This document shows positions 1 to 5,216 of a stretch of DNA of 6,031 bases, piece after piece. The position numbers and the translations under genes were made by a program. The notes beneath the pieces were generated by a model. The model did no database searches and had not been told where the DNA came from. It was given only the letters and a program-made list of their open reading frames with translations. The stretch covers positions 1 to 6,031 of the forward strand of contig JAZNLR010000054.1 in NCBI GenBank assembly GCA_045579195.1. Reading direction: 5' to 3'. Source of the DNA: JAZNLR01 sp045579195. Its GTDB lineage: Bacteria; Bacillota; Clostridia; Christensenellales; CAMQZB01. Numbering within the stretch: the first letter of the stretch is position 1; the number at the start of each line of letters is the position of its first letter.

Positions 1-1
1 T

Positions 2-379
2 TTTGAGGAATTTGCGAAGTCAGATTGCTACGGAATGATTTTTACATATATGTGGGCTTTCGACCAACAAGCGGATTGGAATTACATTGAATACGTAAAA
101 AGCGTTTTTGAACCATATAATACAGAGTTTTACTATGTGGAACTTATTGCTCCCCGCGAAATTAGATTAGAACGGAACGTTACCGAAAACCGCCTCAAAA
201 ACAAAGCATCGAAAAGGGACGTTGAAACGTCGAACCAAAGACTTATCAACGATGATACCCAATATCGACTTGAAAGTTTTGATGGCGAAATCCCGTTTGA
301 TAACTATATAAAAATTGACAATTCAAAGTTACCGCCCGATGTGGTTGCCAAAATGATTCAAGAAAAATTTAATTTATAA
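2..379 (+). CDS. P-loop kinase-like protein (shikimate-kinase-like/AAA-type), C-terminal part, 5' truncated
   Basis: The frame is open from the left edge to a TAA stop, giving 125 visible residues. The ATG at 35 is probably internal, because eleven in-frame codons precede it and no ribosome binding site is seen. The visible part resembles the back half of small Firmicute P-loop nucleotide kinases annotated as 'AAA family ATPase' or 'shikimate kinase-like'. It has an aromatic strand (FTYMWAFDQQADW), a hydrophobic strand ending in VELIAP, then an Arg/Lys-rich LID-like stretch (RLERN..ENRLKNKASKRD, about residues 53-73) that would close over ATP. A C-terminal helix (PDVVAKMIQEKFNL) ends it. The Walker A motif should lie upstream of the window, so the kinase assignment rests on the LID-like pattern and general resemblance. 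The substrate is unknown. The stretch looks more AT-rich than the genes downstream. It is separated from the next gene by a terminator and so belongs to another transcription unit. Confidence 0.6.
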   Translation, partial: FEEFAKSDCYGMIFTYMWAFDQQADWNYIEYVKSVFEPYNTEFYYVELIAPREIRLERNVTENRLKNKASKRDVETSNQRLINDDTQYRLESFDGEIPFDNYIKIDNSKLPPDVVAKMIQEKFNL

Positions 380-400
380 AGTGGAAAACACTTTTTCCTT
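378..400 (+). terminator. weak hairpin with T-rich tail overlapping the kinase stop codon
   Basis: AAAGTG (378-383) pairs with CACTTT (389-394) across a 5-nt loop, followed by a T-rich run. Only two of the six pairs are G-C, so it is weak. It may act as a first leaky terminator for the kinase gene ahead of the stronger hairpin at 506-543, or it may be chance in AT-rich DNA. Confidence 0.25.
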
Positions 401-505
401 TTGTTTGGTAATTTTTAATTTCCCGAGCAGACAACAGCGTGAAATCACACAACTTTTCGCTATTCTTACCTACATTTACGCACCTTTTTACTGTTCTTTC
501 GCAAG

Positions 506-543
506 AAAAACAGAAGCAATAAATGTGTTGCTTCTGTTTTTTT
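506..543 (+). terminator. strong rho-independent terminator
   Basis: AAAAACAGAAGCAA (506-519) pairs perfectly with TTGCTTCTGTTTTT (528-541) around an 8-nt loop. The 3' arm runs into an unbroken T tract (536-543). It lies 127 nt after the kinase stop, so the kinase transcript would carry a long 3' UTR unless the weak hairpin at 378 already ends it. Confidence 0.85.
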
Positions 544-559
544 CTGTCTTGTGATTTTT

Positions 560-585
560 TTTTAAATTCAGTCACGAATTTAAAA
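560..585. repeat. AT-rich perfect inverted repeat, 10-bp arms
   Basis: TTTTAAATTC (560-569) and GAATTTAAAA (576-585) are perfect reverse complements around AGTCAC. No T tract follows on either strand, so it does not look like a terminator. It lies about 60 bp upstream of the -35 box at 645, where it could be a protein-binding site. Confidence 0.5.
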
Positions 586-644
586 TTGTTAAAAAAAGAA
601 GGGTTTTGATGGTTGATAAAATATTATAAATATTGGCTTTCGGC

Positions 645-673
645 TTGATATTGTTGTTTGATTATGATATAAT
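645..673 (+). promoter_or_regulatory. sigma-A type promoter for the URO-D-like gene pair
   Basis: The -35 box is TTGATA (645-650), the spacer is 17 bp, and the -10 box is a consensus TATAAT (668-673) preceded by TG at 665-666, the extended -10 arrangement. AT-rich DNA lies upstream. Transcription would start near 680, giving a leader of about 75 nt before the ATG at 755. Confidence 0.8.
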
Positions 674-694
674 ATAAAACATAAAATATAAGAT

Positions 695-710
695 AAAATC
701 ACTTGATTTT
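695..710. promoter_or_regulatory. palindrome in the 5' leader, possible operator
   Basis: AAAATCA and TGATTTT form a perfect palindrome with a 2-bp centre (CT). It sits about 15-30 bp downstream of the predicted transcription start, a common place for a repressor roadblock. With a 2-nt loop it would be a poor RNA hairpin, which fits a DNA-binding site better. No regulator is encoded in the window. Confidence 0.4.
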
Positions 711-754
711 GTAGAGAGAATAACAATTCTTTTTTGTAAAAAACGGAGGAGAAA

Positions 755-1855
755 ATGAAAGAAACGATGACTGCAAAAGAACGCATGATGGCGGTGTATC
801 GCGGTCGTGAGGTTGACCATCCAGCGGTGGGGGCGTATTTAGGGTGCATCCCGAAAGGAGAGGTTGAATTTGATGTTCGCAAGCTTGGGGTGGGATTGGT
901 GAAGATCAGCATCCCGAACACGACCCATCTGATTGGTTCTTCTTGGGCAACAAACCCAAATTTCTGCGCACGCGTGAAGAACGTTTCAATTCGCGAGCAA
1001 CACTATTGGAAAAATGGAATGCGTATTGAACGGTGGACATATGAAACGCCGATCGGGAGTGTCTATCAGGAGACCTGTTTTGAGCGAGGTCATATGAATC
1101 TCGGGAAAAAGGTATTGAAGTACTATATTTCCGATATTGAAGATTATAAAATTGTTCAGTATATTGTTGAGAACACGGAATTTGACAGTTTGAATGCGAA
1201 TTTTTTGCCCGCACTTGAAGAGCTTGGTCAGGATGGCGTTGAGCTCGCCGTGATGCATAAAAGTCCGTTCCAATACTGTATGTACAATCTGTGTGGCCCG
1301 GAACAGTTCCTCGTCGATTTGATGACAGAGGAAGATGAAGTTTTGCCCTTGATGGAAGCATTGGAAGAGAAGATGACCGAATCATTGAAACTGAGTGTCA
1401 ACTCTCCTGCGGATGGCTTTTGGCATCCTGAGAATATCACATGTGACATGACGCCCCCGAATCTCTTTGAGAAGTTCTGTCTGCCGATCTATCAGAAATT
1501 TTCAAAGATCATCAAGGAAACAGATAAGCCTTATATCTGTCATGTGGATGGGAAATTTAAACTTCTCGCGGGTATGATCAAGGAATCGGGGATTGATGTC
1601 GTTGAATCCATCTCTGTTCCCGAAATGGGTGGCGACGTTTCTTATCAAGAAGCAAGAAGATTATTGCCGAATCAGGTCCTCGTTCCGAACTTCCCGTCGA
1701 ATCTTTCATTTGCGAGAGAGGAAGAGATTGTGGCATTTGTTCATGGTGTGAAAGAGAATGCAGGAAAGATTCCTTTCATGATTGAAGTAAGCGAAAATAT
1801 TCCGCATGATGCGTGGAAACGAGTCTTCCCGATTTTGTGTCGGGAGTTGCTGTGA
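755..1855 (+). CDS. uroporphyrinogen decarboxylase (URO-D) superfamily protein, MtaA-like; first of a tandem pair
   Basis: This 366-residue protein has the usual length of the URO-D/MtaA superfamily (TIM-barrel decarboxylases and methylcobamide methyltransferases). It starts with the family-typical T-x-(K/R)-E-R-M..(V/A)..G.E.D.P pattern (residues 6-24). Later come FEKFCLPIYQKF..I followed by H263-V-D265-G, the ESGIDVVES segment, a VPN segment (N312) and SENIP (346-350), all matching landmarks of the fold's C-terminal half. It lacks the HxC zinc motif of MtaA and the N-terminal signature of true HemE, so neither haem synthesis nor coenzyme M methylation can be asserted. A cobamide-dependent methyl transfer role is possible but unproven. 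The start at 755 is set by GGAGG (745-749), five bases upstream; Met5 would be too far. It is co-transcribed with its paralogue 18 bp downstream. Confidence 0.8.
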   Translation: MKETMTAKERMMAVYRGREVDHPAVGAYLGCIPKGEVEFDVRKLGVGLVKISIPNTTHLIGSSWATNPNFCARVKNVSIREQHYWKNGMRIERWTYETPIGSVYQETCFERGHMNLGKKVLKYYISDIEDYKIVQYIVENTEFDSLNANFLPALEELGQDGVELAVMHKSPFQYCMYNLCGPEQFLVDLMTEEDEVLPLMEALEEKMTESLKLSVNSPADGFWHPENITCDMTPPNLFEKFCLPIYQKFSKIIKETDKPYICHVDGKFKLLAGMIKESGIDVVESISVPEMGGDVSYQEARRLLPNQVLVPNFPSNLSFAREEEIVAFVHGVKENAGKIPFMIEVSENIPHDAWKRVFPILCRELL

Positions 1856-1857
1856 AC

Positions 1858-1863
1858 AGGAGG
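1858..1863 (+). promoter_or_regulatory. consensus ribosome binding site for the second URO-D-like gene
   Basis: AGGAGG, extended to AGGAGGTGA (1858-1866), is a full match to the anti-Shine-Dalgarno sequence. It lies 10 bases before the ATG at 1874 and supports that start and strong independent translation of the second paralogue. Confidence 0.8.
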
Positions 1864-1873
1864 TGAAAGGCGA

Positions 1874-2947
1874 ATGAATCAAAGAGAAAATCTTCTTGCT
1901 GCGTTTTTTGGGAAAGAACCGAAAGGTTCACTCGTTGCCCTTTGGACGAACCCTTATGCTTCCGGGCAAGTCGAACGTGATTTGCGTGCGCTTGGAATGG
2001 GTCTTGTTCTCTGGCGTCCGGTGACGACGACTTTGGGCCCTGCAACCTTCCTTTCTGAAATCGATGCTTCTGAAGTTCAAAATGTAAAGATTGAAATTGA
2101 ACATCGATATCTTGACGATAAACGCGTTGATATTTTGACGTATTCAACGCCGATCGGAACGCTCACGCGCGAAGTTGAGATTGAAAAGGCGACGGGTGCG
2201 TACCGCTTAAAGAAACATTACATCTCCTCGATTGAGGATTACAAAATTGCAACGTATATTGTGGAAAACACTCGGTTTACTCCAAACCAAGGAATTGATC
2301 AGAACACAACGCAAGATGATCTTGAAGGTGCCGGTGTGTATGTCTCAGCAATTGACCCGAGTCCTTTCCAAAAGTGTATTGCAAGCTTTGTTGATCCAAA
2401 GCGCCTCCTGGAGGATTATGCAACGCACCCAAATGAAGTGGATGTGCTTTTGAAGGCAATTTCAAAGAAGCTCGAAGAGCAGCTTGCTTTTGCAGCAAAA
2501 GATGAGCTTGATTTCTTTTTGCAGATGGAAAACTTAAACGGTGATCTCATCACATCGGAAATTTTTGAGAAATATCACTTGCCATATTATAAAAAGTGTG
2601 CAGAAATTCTTCGGAAAAGTGGCAAGCCCTATATCATTTTCCTAATGGGAAAGTTCCGTTTATTTGCAAAGCAGATTGCAGAAAGTGGGGTGACGGGTGT
2701 GATTTTTAATCCGTTTGAGGATTTTGGTTCAGATGTCTCTTTCAAGGATGCAAGGGAATTGATGCCGAATCTTACTCTGATTCCGCTCTGTCCCGCAGCT
2801 ATGGCAAGAAAGAGCACGGAAGAGATTTCCGCATATGCAAAGTTGTTGAAAAAGGATGCGGACGGTCAGAACATCGTTTTGCTCTACACAGATGGAAATT
2901 GGAAAAATCAAAGACATATTTTGACTGTCTTTGCAAAGGAGTTATAA
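1874..2947 (+). CDS. URO-D superfamily paralogue with altered active-site landmarks; second of a tandem pair
   Basis: This 357-residue protein is homologous along its length to the preceding product. Shared blocks include STPIGT, the long block at 115-135 (HYISSIEDYKIATYIVENT...), SPFQ at 163, and FEKYHLPYYKK..PYI..MGKF..F...IAESG and DVSFKDARELMPN. At the positions where the first protein has H263, D265 and N312, this one has F256, M258 and L305, and the SENIP segment is replaced by YTDGNW. A Cys (C306) follows L305. The pattern suggests either loss of the ancestral activity, with a structural or regulatory role beside its partner, or a new substrate. With an AGGAGGTGA ribosome binding site and only 18 bp from the upstream stop, it is probably made alongside the first protein. 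A hairpin terminator follows, so the two genes form a complete transcription unit. Confidence 0.75.
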   Translation: MNQRENLLAAFFGKEPKGSLVALWTNPYASGQVERDLRALGMGLVLWRPVTTTLGPATFLSEIDASEVQNVKIEIEHRYLDDKRVDILTYSTPIGTLTREVEIEKATGAYRLKKHYISSIEDYKIATYIVENTRFTPNQGIDQNTTQDDLEGAGVYVSAIDPSPFQKCIASFVDPKRLLEDYATHPNEVDVLLKAISKKLEEQLAFAAKDELDFFLQMENLNGDLITSEIFEKYHLPYYKKCAEILRKSGKPYIIFLMGKFRLFAKQIAESGVTGVIFNPFEDFGSDVSFKDARELMPNLTLIPLCPAAMARKSTEEISAYAKLLKKDADGQNIVLLYTDGNWKNQRHILTVFAKEL

Positions 2948-2956
2948 TCATCAGCA

Positions 2957-2987
2957 CGCCGCTTTTGTTGCGGCGCTTTTGTTTGTT
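2957..2987 (+). terminator. rho-independent terminator after the URO-D-like pair
   Basis: CGCCGC (2957-2962) pairs with GCGGCG (2970-2975) around a 7-nt TTTTGTT loop, followed by the T-rich tail CTTTTGTTTGTTT. It begins 9 nt after the stop codon and leaves about 25 bp before the next -35 box. Confidence 0.8.
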
Positions 2988-2990
2988 TAC

Positions 2991-3008
2991 TTTTCACTTG
3001 ATTGAAAA
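2991..3008. promoter_or_regulatory. inverted repeat upstream of the lgt promoter, possible operator
   Basis: TTTTCA (2991-2996) and TGAAAA (3003-3008) are perfect reverse complements around CTTGAT. The site ends 3 bp before the -35 box, where an activator or repressor could bind. It contains the 10-base string TCACTTGATT, also present in the palindromic leader site at 695-710. Confidence 0.35.
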
Positions 3009-3011
3009 TTG

Positions 3012-3040
3012 TTTACTTTAGGTAAAATGTGTGGTATACT
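3012..3040 (+). promoter_or_regulatory. sigma-A type promoter for lgt
   Basis: The -35-like box is TTTACT (3012-3017), the spacer is 17 bp, and the -10 box is TATACT (3035-3040) preceded by TGG, an extended -10. The predicted start is near 3047, about 40 nt before the ATG. An inverted repeat TTTAC-N5-GTAAA (3012-3026) overlaps the -35 box and could be an operator. Confidence 0.7.
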
Positions 3041-3086
3041 ACTTTAAACCGAGACTTTCGGTATATTTTGAAACGGAGCGTACGAT

Positions 3087-3908
3087 ATGTTACCCGGTGA
3101 ATTGTTTTTAGGCATCCATATGTATGGATTGATGATTGGCGTTGGAATCGTTTGTTGTTTCCTTTTGTTGATGTATTTCTTTAAGAAGATGAACATCAAA
3201 GTGAAGTTTTCGGACTTTATTTTCTATAATGGAATTGCTTCCATCGTCTTTGGTTTCTTTTCTGCATCCTTCTTCCAGTCGTTTTATAATTTTCTGGAGG
3301 ATCCGAGCGCAGGGTTTGTTCTTGGCGAGAACATCACTTTCCTTGGGGGATTGATTGGTGGCGCAGCTTGCTTCCTCTTGGTCTATCTCATTTTCCGCAA
3401 TAAGTACGAAAACAAGCTGATCGACGTTTTGACCATTATTCCGATTGGAATTACTGCTGCTCACGGCTTCGGCAGAGTGGGATGTTTCTTTGCGGGATGC
3501 TGTCACGGAATTCCGACGGATTCGATTTTTGGCGTGCAGTTCCCGAAGTTTGGATATAAGGTCTTTCCGACTCAGATTTATGAGGCGCTGTTCCTGTTCA
3601 TTCTTTGCGGAGTGATGTGCTTACTCTTTATCAAGAAAAAGTACCAGTACAATATGTCTCTCTATATGCTGTGCTATGGAATTTTCCGCTTCTTCTTGGA
3701 GTACTTGCGCGGAGATGACCGAGGTTCGTTGATTCCCGGTTTGACGCCGTCACAGTTCCTATCTGTCTTGATGGTGATCGCTTCCGTCGGAATTTATTTC
3801 CTTACGAAGTATCTCTTGAAGAGAAGAGCCGTACAACTTGCTTGTGCGGAGGAAAAGAAAGGACCCGAAGAAGTGCCTGTTGAGGCTGTTGAAGCAGACG
3901 AAAATTAA
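3087..3908 (+). CDS. lgt: prolipoprotein diacylglyceryl transferase (Lgt family, GCC-HG variant)
   Basis: Lgt is an integral membrane enzyme that transfers diacylglycerol from phosphatidylglycerol to the lipobox Cys of prelipoproteins. This 273-residue protein has the expected size and several hydrophobic spans. It carries IHMYGLMIGVGI near the N-terminus, FLGGLIGG (85-92), the signature GRVGCFFAGCCHG (129-141, with R130 at the essential signature Arg), FPTQIYEAL (160-168) and R..LEYLRGDDRG (201-213, R208 matching the second essential Arg). PGLTPSQ follows before a last membrane span. It departs from E. coli-type Lgt in having L86 where the HGGLIG His lies and C133 where the signature Asn lies. 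These changes are seen in a widespread Lgt-like branch, so prolipoprotein activity is likely but not certain. Residues 245-273 form a charged, acidic tail. The start is supported by GGAG (3075-3078), eight bases before the ATG. The gene is monocistronic, between its own promoter and terminator. Confidence 0.85.
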   Translation: MLPGELFLGIHMYGLMIGVGIVCCFLLLMYFFKKMNIKVKFSDFIFYNGIASIVFGFFSASFFQSFYNFLEDPSAGFVLGENITFLGGLIGGAACFLLVYLIFRNKYENKLIDVLTIIPIGITAAHGFGRVGCFFAGCCHGIPTDSIFGVQFPKFGYKVFPTQIYEALFLFILCGVMCLLFIKKKYQYNMSLYMLCYGIFRFFLEYLRGDDRGSLIPGLTPSQFLSVLMVIASVGIYFLTKYLLKRRAVQLACAEEKKGPEEVPVEAVEADEN

Positions 3909-3923
3909 ATGATTTCAAAGGAG

Positions 3924-3953
3924 AAGGCGGACGTGATTGTTCGCCTTTTTTTT
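3924..3953 (+). terminator. rho-independent terminator after lgt
   Basis: AAGGCGGAC (3924-3932) pairs with GTTCGCCTT (3939-3947), including one G-T wobble, around a 6-nt loop, and the arm runs into eight T residues (3946-3953). It begins 16 nt after the lgt stop and isolates lgt from the nucleoside operon. Confidence 0.85.
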
Positions 3954-3977
3954 AATCTAAAAAGAGAGATGTTTTCC

Positions 3978-4006
3978 CTTGAAATTTTTAATCCAAGGCT
4001 TGAAAT
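3978..4006. repeat. 8-bp direct repeat overlapping the deoB -35 box
   Basis: CTTGAAAT occurs at 3978-3985 and again at 3999-4006, with repeat starts exactly 21 bp apart, two turns of B-DNA. The second copy contains the -35 box TTGAAA. The spacing would place two protein monomers or dimers on the same DNA face. A short inverted pair, CCTTG (3977-3981) and CAAGG (3994-3998), lies in the same stretch. Confidence 0.4.
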
Positions 4007-4027
4007 GAACGCAAAAATGTGTATAAT
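4000..4027 (+). promoter_or_regulatory. sigma-A type promoter for deoB-cdd-pdp
   Basis: The -35 box is TTGAAA (4000-4005), the spacer is 16 bp, and the -10 box is a consensus TATAAT (4022-4027). Transcription starting about seven bases downstream, near 4034, would leave only about 13 nt before the ATG at 4047, just enough for the AGGAG site. There is no room for a leader riboswitch or attenuator. Confidence 0.7.
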
Positions 4028-4046
4028 AAGAGAAAAGGAGATGACA

Positions 4047-5216
4047 ATGAAAAAACGAGTCTTTTTGATCGTTGCCGACAGCCTTGGAATTGGGGCGCTT
4101 CCCGATGCGAGAATGTATGGCGATGAGGGCAGCAACACGTTAAAAGCGTTATATGACTCTGGAGCGTTACGCGTTCCGACGCTGACCAGATTGGGCCTTT
4201 TCTCGATTGCCGGTAATGAATATGCCAACGTTTCTTTCGATGCGCTTGGGTGCTTTGCGCGTATGAAAGAGGCGAGCATAGGAAAGGATACGACGATCGG
4301 ACATTGGGAGCTTGCAGGAATTGTCTCTCACCGTTCTATGCCGACGTATCCAAACGGTTTTCCGAAGGAGATTTTATCTGAGTTCGAAAAGAGGACGGGA
4401 AGAGGAATTCTGTGCAACAAGCCTGCATCCGGAACACAGGTGATTTTGGACTTCGCCCAGGAACAGAAAAAGACGGGGAAGTGGATTGTCTATACGTCCG
4501 CTGACAGCGTCTTTCAAATCGCCGCGCATGAGGAAGTTATTCCCCTTGAAGAGCTTTATTCCGCGTGCGAAATTGCGCGTGAGATTCTCGTTGGAGAGCA
4601 TGCTGTGGGCCGTGTGATTGCGCGTCCGTTTGTTGGAGAAGCTCCAAACTTTATTCGCACGTCAAACCGTCACGATTATTCGGTTTTACCTCCGAGCGAC
4701 ACAATGCTCGATCTAATTTTGCGAAATGGATTTGACGTTATTTCCGTTGGGAAAATCGTAGATATTTTTGCCAACCGCGGGATCACGAAGGCATATCGTA
4801 CGAAGAACAATGATGATGGAATGAATTGCGTGCTTGCGCTCTTGGATGAGAGTTTTGAGGGACTTTGCTTTGTCAATCTCGTTGACTTTGATTCAGCATT
4901 TGGTCATCGCAATGATATTTTGGGATATACGAACGCGCTCAATCATTTTGATGAACAGCTTGCGTTATTTCTTGACAAAATGAGCGAGGATGACGTCTTG
5001 ATCATCACGGCCGATCACGGATGCGATCCCGCAACGAAAAGCACGGATCACTCAAGAGAATTTGTTCCGATGTTGATGGTTGGGAAAAAGGTGAAACAAG
5101 GGGTTGACCTTGGAACGCGAGAAAGCTTTGCAGATGTTTCCGCAACAGTTTTGGAGTCGTTTGGAATTGAAAACACATTGATGGGAATGAGTTTTTGGAA
5201 TGAGGTGAGAAAATGA
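4047..5216 (+). CDS. deoB: phosphopentomutase
   Basis: DeoB interconverts (deoxy)ribose-1-phosphate and (deoxy)ribose-5-phosphate in the cytosol, linking nucleoside breakdown to central metabolism. The 389-residue product has full family length and alkaline-phosphatase-superfamily metal sites. These are D11 (ADSLGIGALPDA), GDEGSNT (25-31), the phospho-acceptor T82 in GKDTTIGHWE (79-88), D282 and H287 in LVDFDSAFGHRND, D323 and H324 in TADHG, and H335 in TDHSRE. They align with D13, T85, D286, H291, D327, H328 and H339 of the B. cereus enzyme. NKPASGT (124-130) and TSADSVFQIAAHEE (150-163) are further family blocks. The start at 4047 is chosen because AGGAG (4036-4040) lies six bases upstream and the product then begins MKKRVFLIVADS. 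The longer in-frame opening from 3909 crosses a terminator and the promoter. It is the first gene of the operon. Confidence 0.95.
   Translation: MKKRVFLIVADSLGIGALPDARMYGDEGSNTLKALYDSGALRVPTLTRLGLFSIAGNEYANVSFDALGCFARMKEASIGKDTTIGHWELAGIVSHRSMPTYPNGFPKEILSEFEKRTGRGILCNKPASGTQVILDFAQEQKKTGKWIVYTSADSVFQIAAHEEVIPLEELYSACEIAREILVGEHAVGRVIARPFVGEAPNFIRTSNRHDYSVLPPSDTMLDLILRNGFDVISVGKIVDIFANRGITKAYRTKNNDDGMNCVLALLDESFEGLCFVNLVDFDSAFGHRNDILGYTNALNHFDEQLALFLDKMSEDDVLIITADHGCDPATKSTDHSREFVPMLMVGKKVKQGVDLGTRESFADVSATVLESFGIENTLMGMSFWNEVRK

Larger units (their letters stand above)
380..754. other. 375-bp intergenic region, AT-rich, no convincing gene
   Basis: From left to right it holds a weak hairpin at the kinase stop, about 100 bp with no recognisable feature, a strong terminator (506-543), a 10-bp-arm inverted repeat (560-585), a promoter (645-673), a palindrome in the leader (695-710) and the ribosome binding site of the next gene. 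Minus-strand open frames here lack ribosome binding sites and recognisable protein patterns. A small RNA ending at the 506-543 terminator is possible, but I see no separate promoter for one. Confidence 0.6.

Noticed and set aside
380..505. Possible decayed gene or small RNA before the 506-543 terminator
   Set aside because: No promoter, conserved structure or recognisable coding remnant could be identified, so it is treated as 3' UTR or spacer.
369..575. Minus-strand 68-residue open frame with several Cys
   Set aside because: It starts with GTG without a ribosome binding site, runs through the strong terminator hairpin and resembles no family I recognise.
906..1385. Minus-strand 159-residue open frame inside the first URO-D-like gene
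   Set aside because: It is a low-complexity Ser/Arg-rich shadow of a well-supported gene, with no family pattern.
755..1855. Calling the first URO-D-like gene hemE (haem biosynthesis)
   Set aside because: The HemE N-terminal signature around the catalytic Arg/Asp is absent, the gene is duplicated in tandem, and no haem genes are nearby.
3108..3506. Minus-strand 132-residue open frame inside lgt
   Set aside because: It is antisense to the conserved Lgt core and its composition is that of an out-of-frame translation.
3909..4046. 46-residue N-terminal extension of DeoB from the ATG at 3909
   Set aside because: This stretch contains the lgt terminator and the deoB promoter, is not DeoB-like, and AGGAG six bases before 4047 marks the real start.
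4041..4046. ATG at 4041 as the deoB start
   Set aside because: It directly abuts the AGGAG site with no spacer, whereas the ATG at 4047 has a normal six-base spacing.
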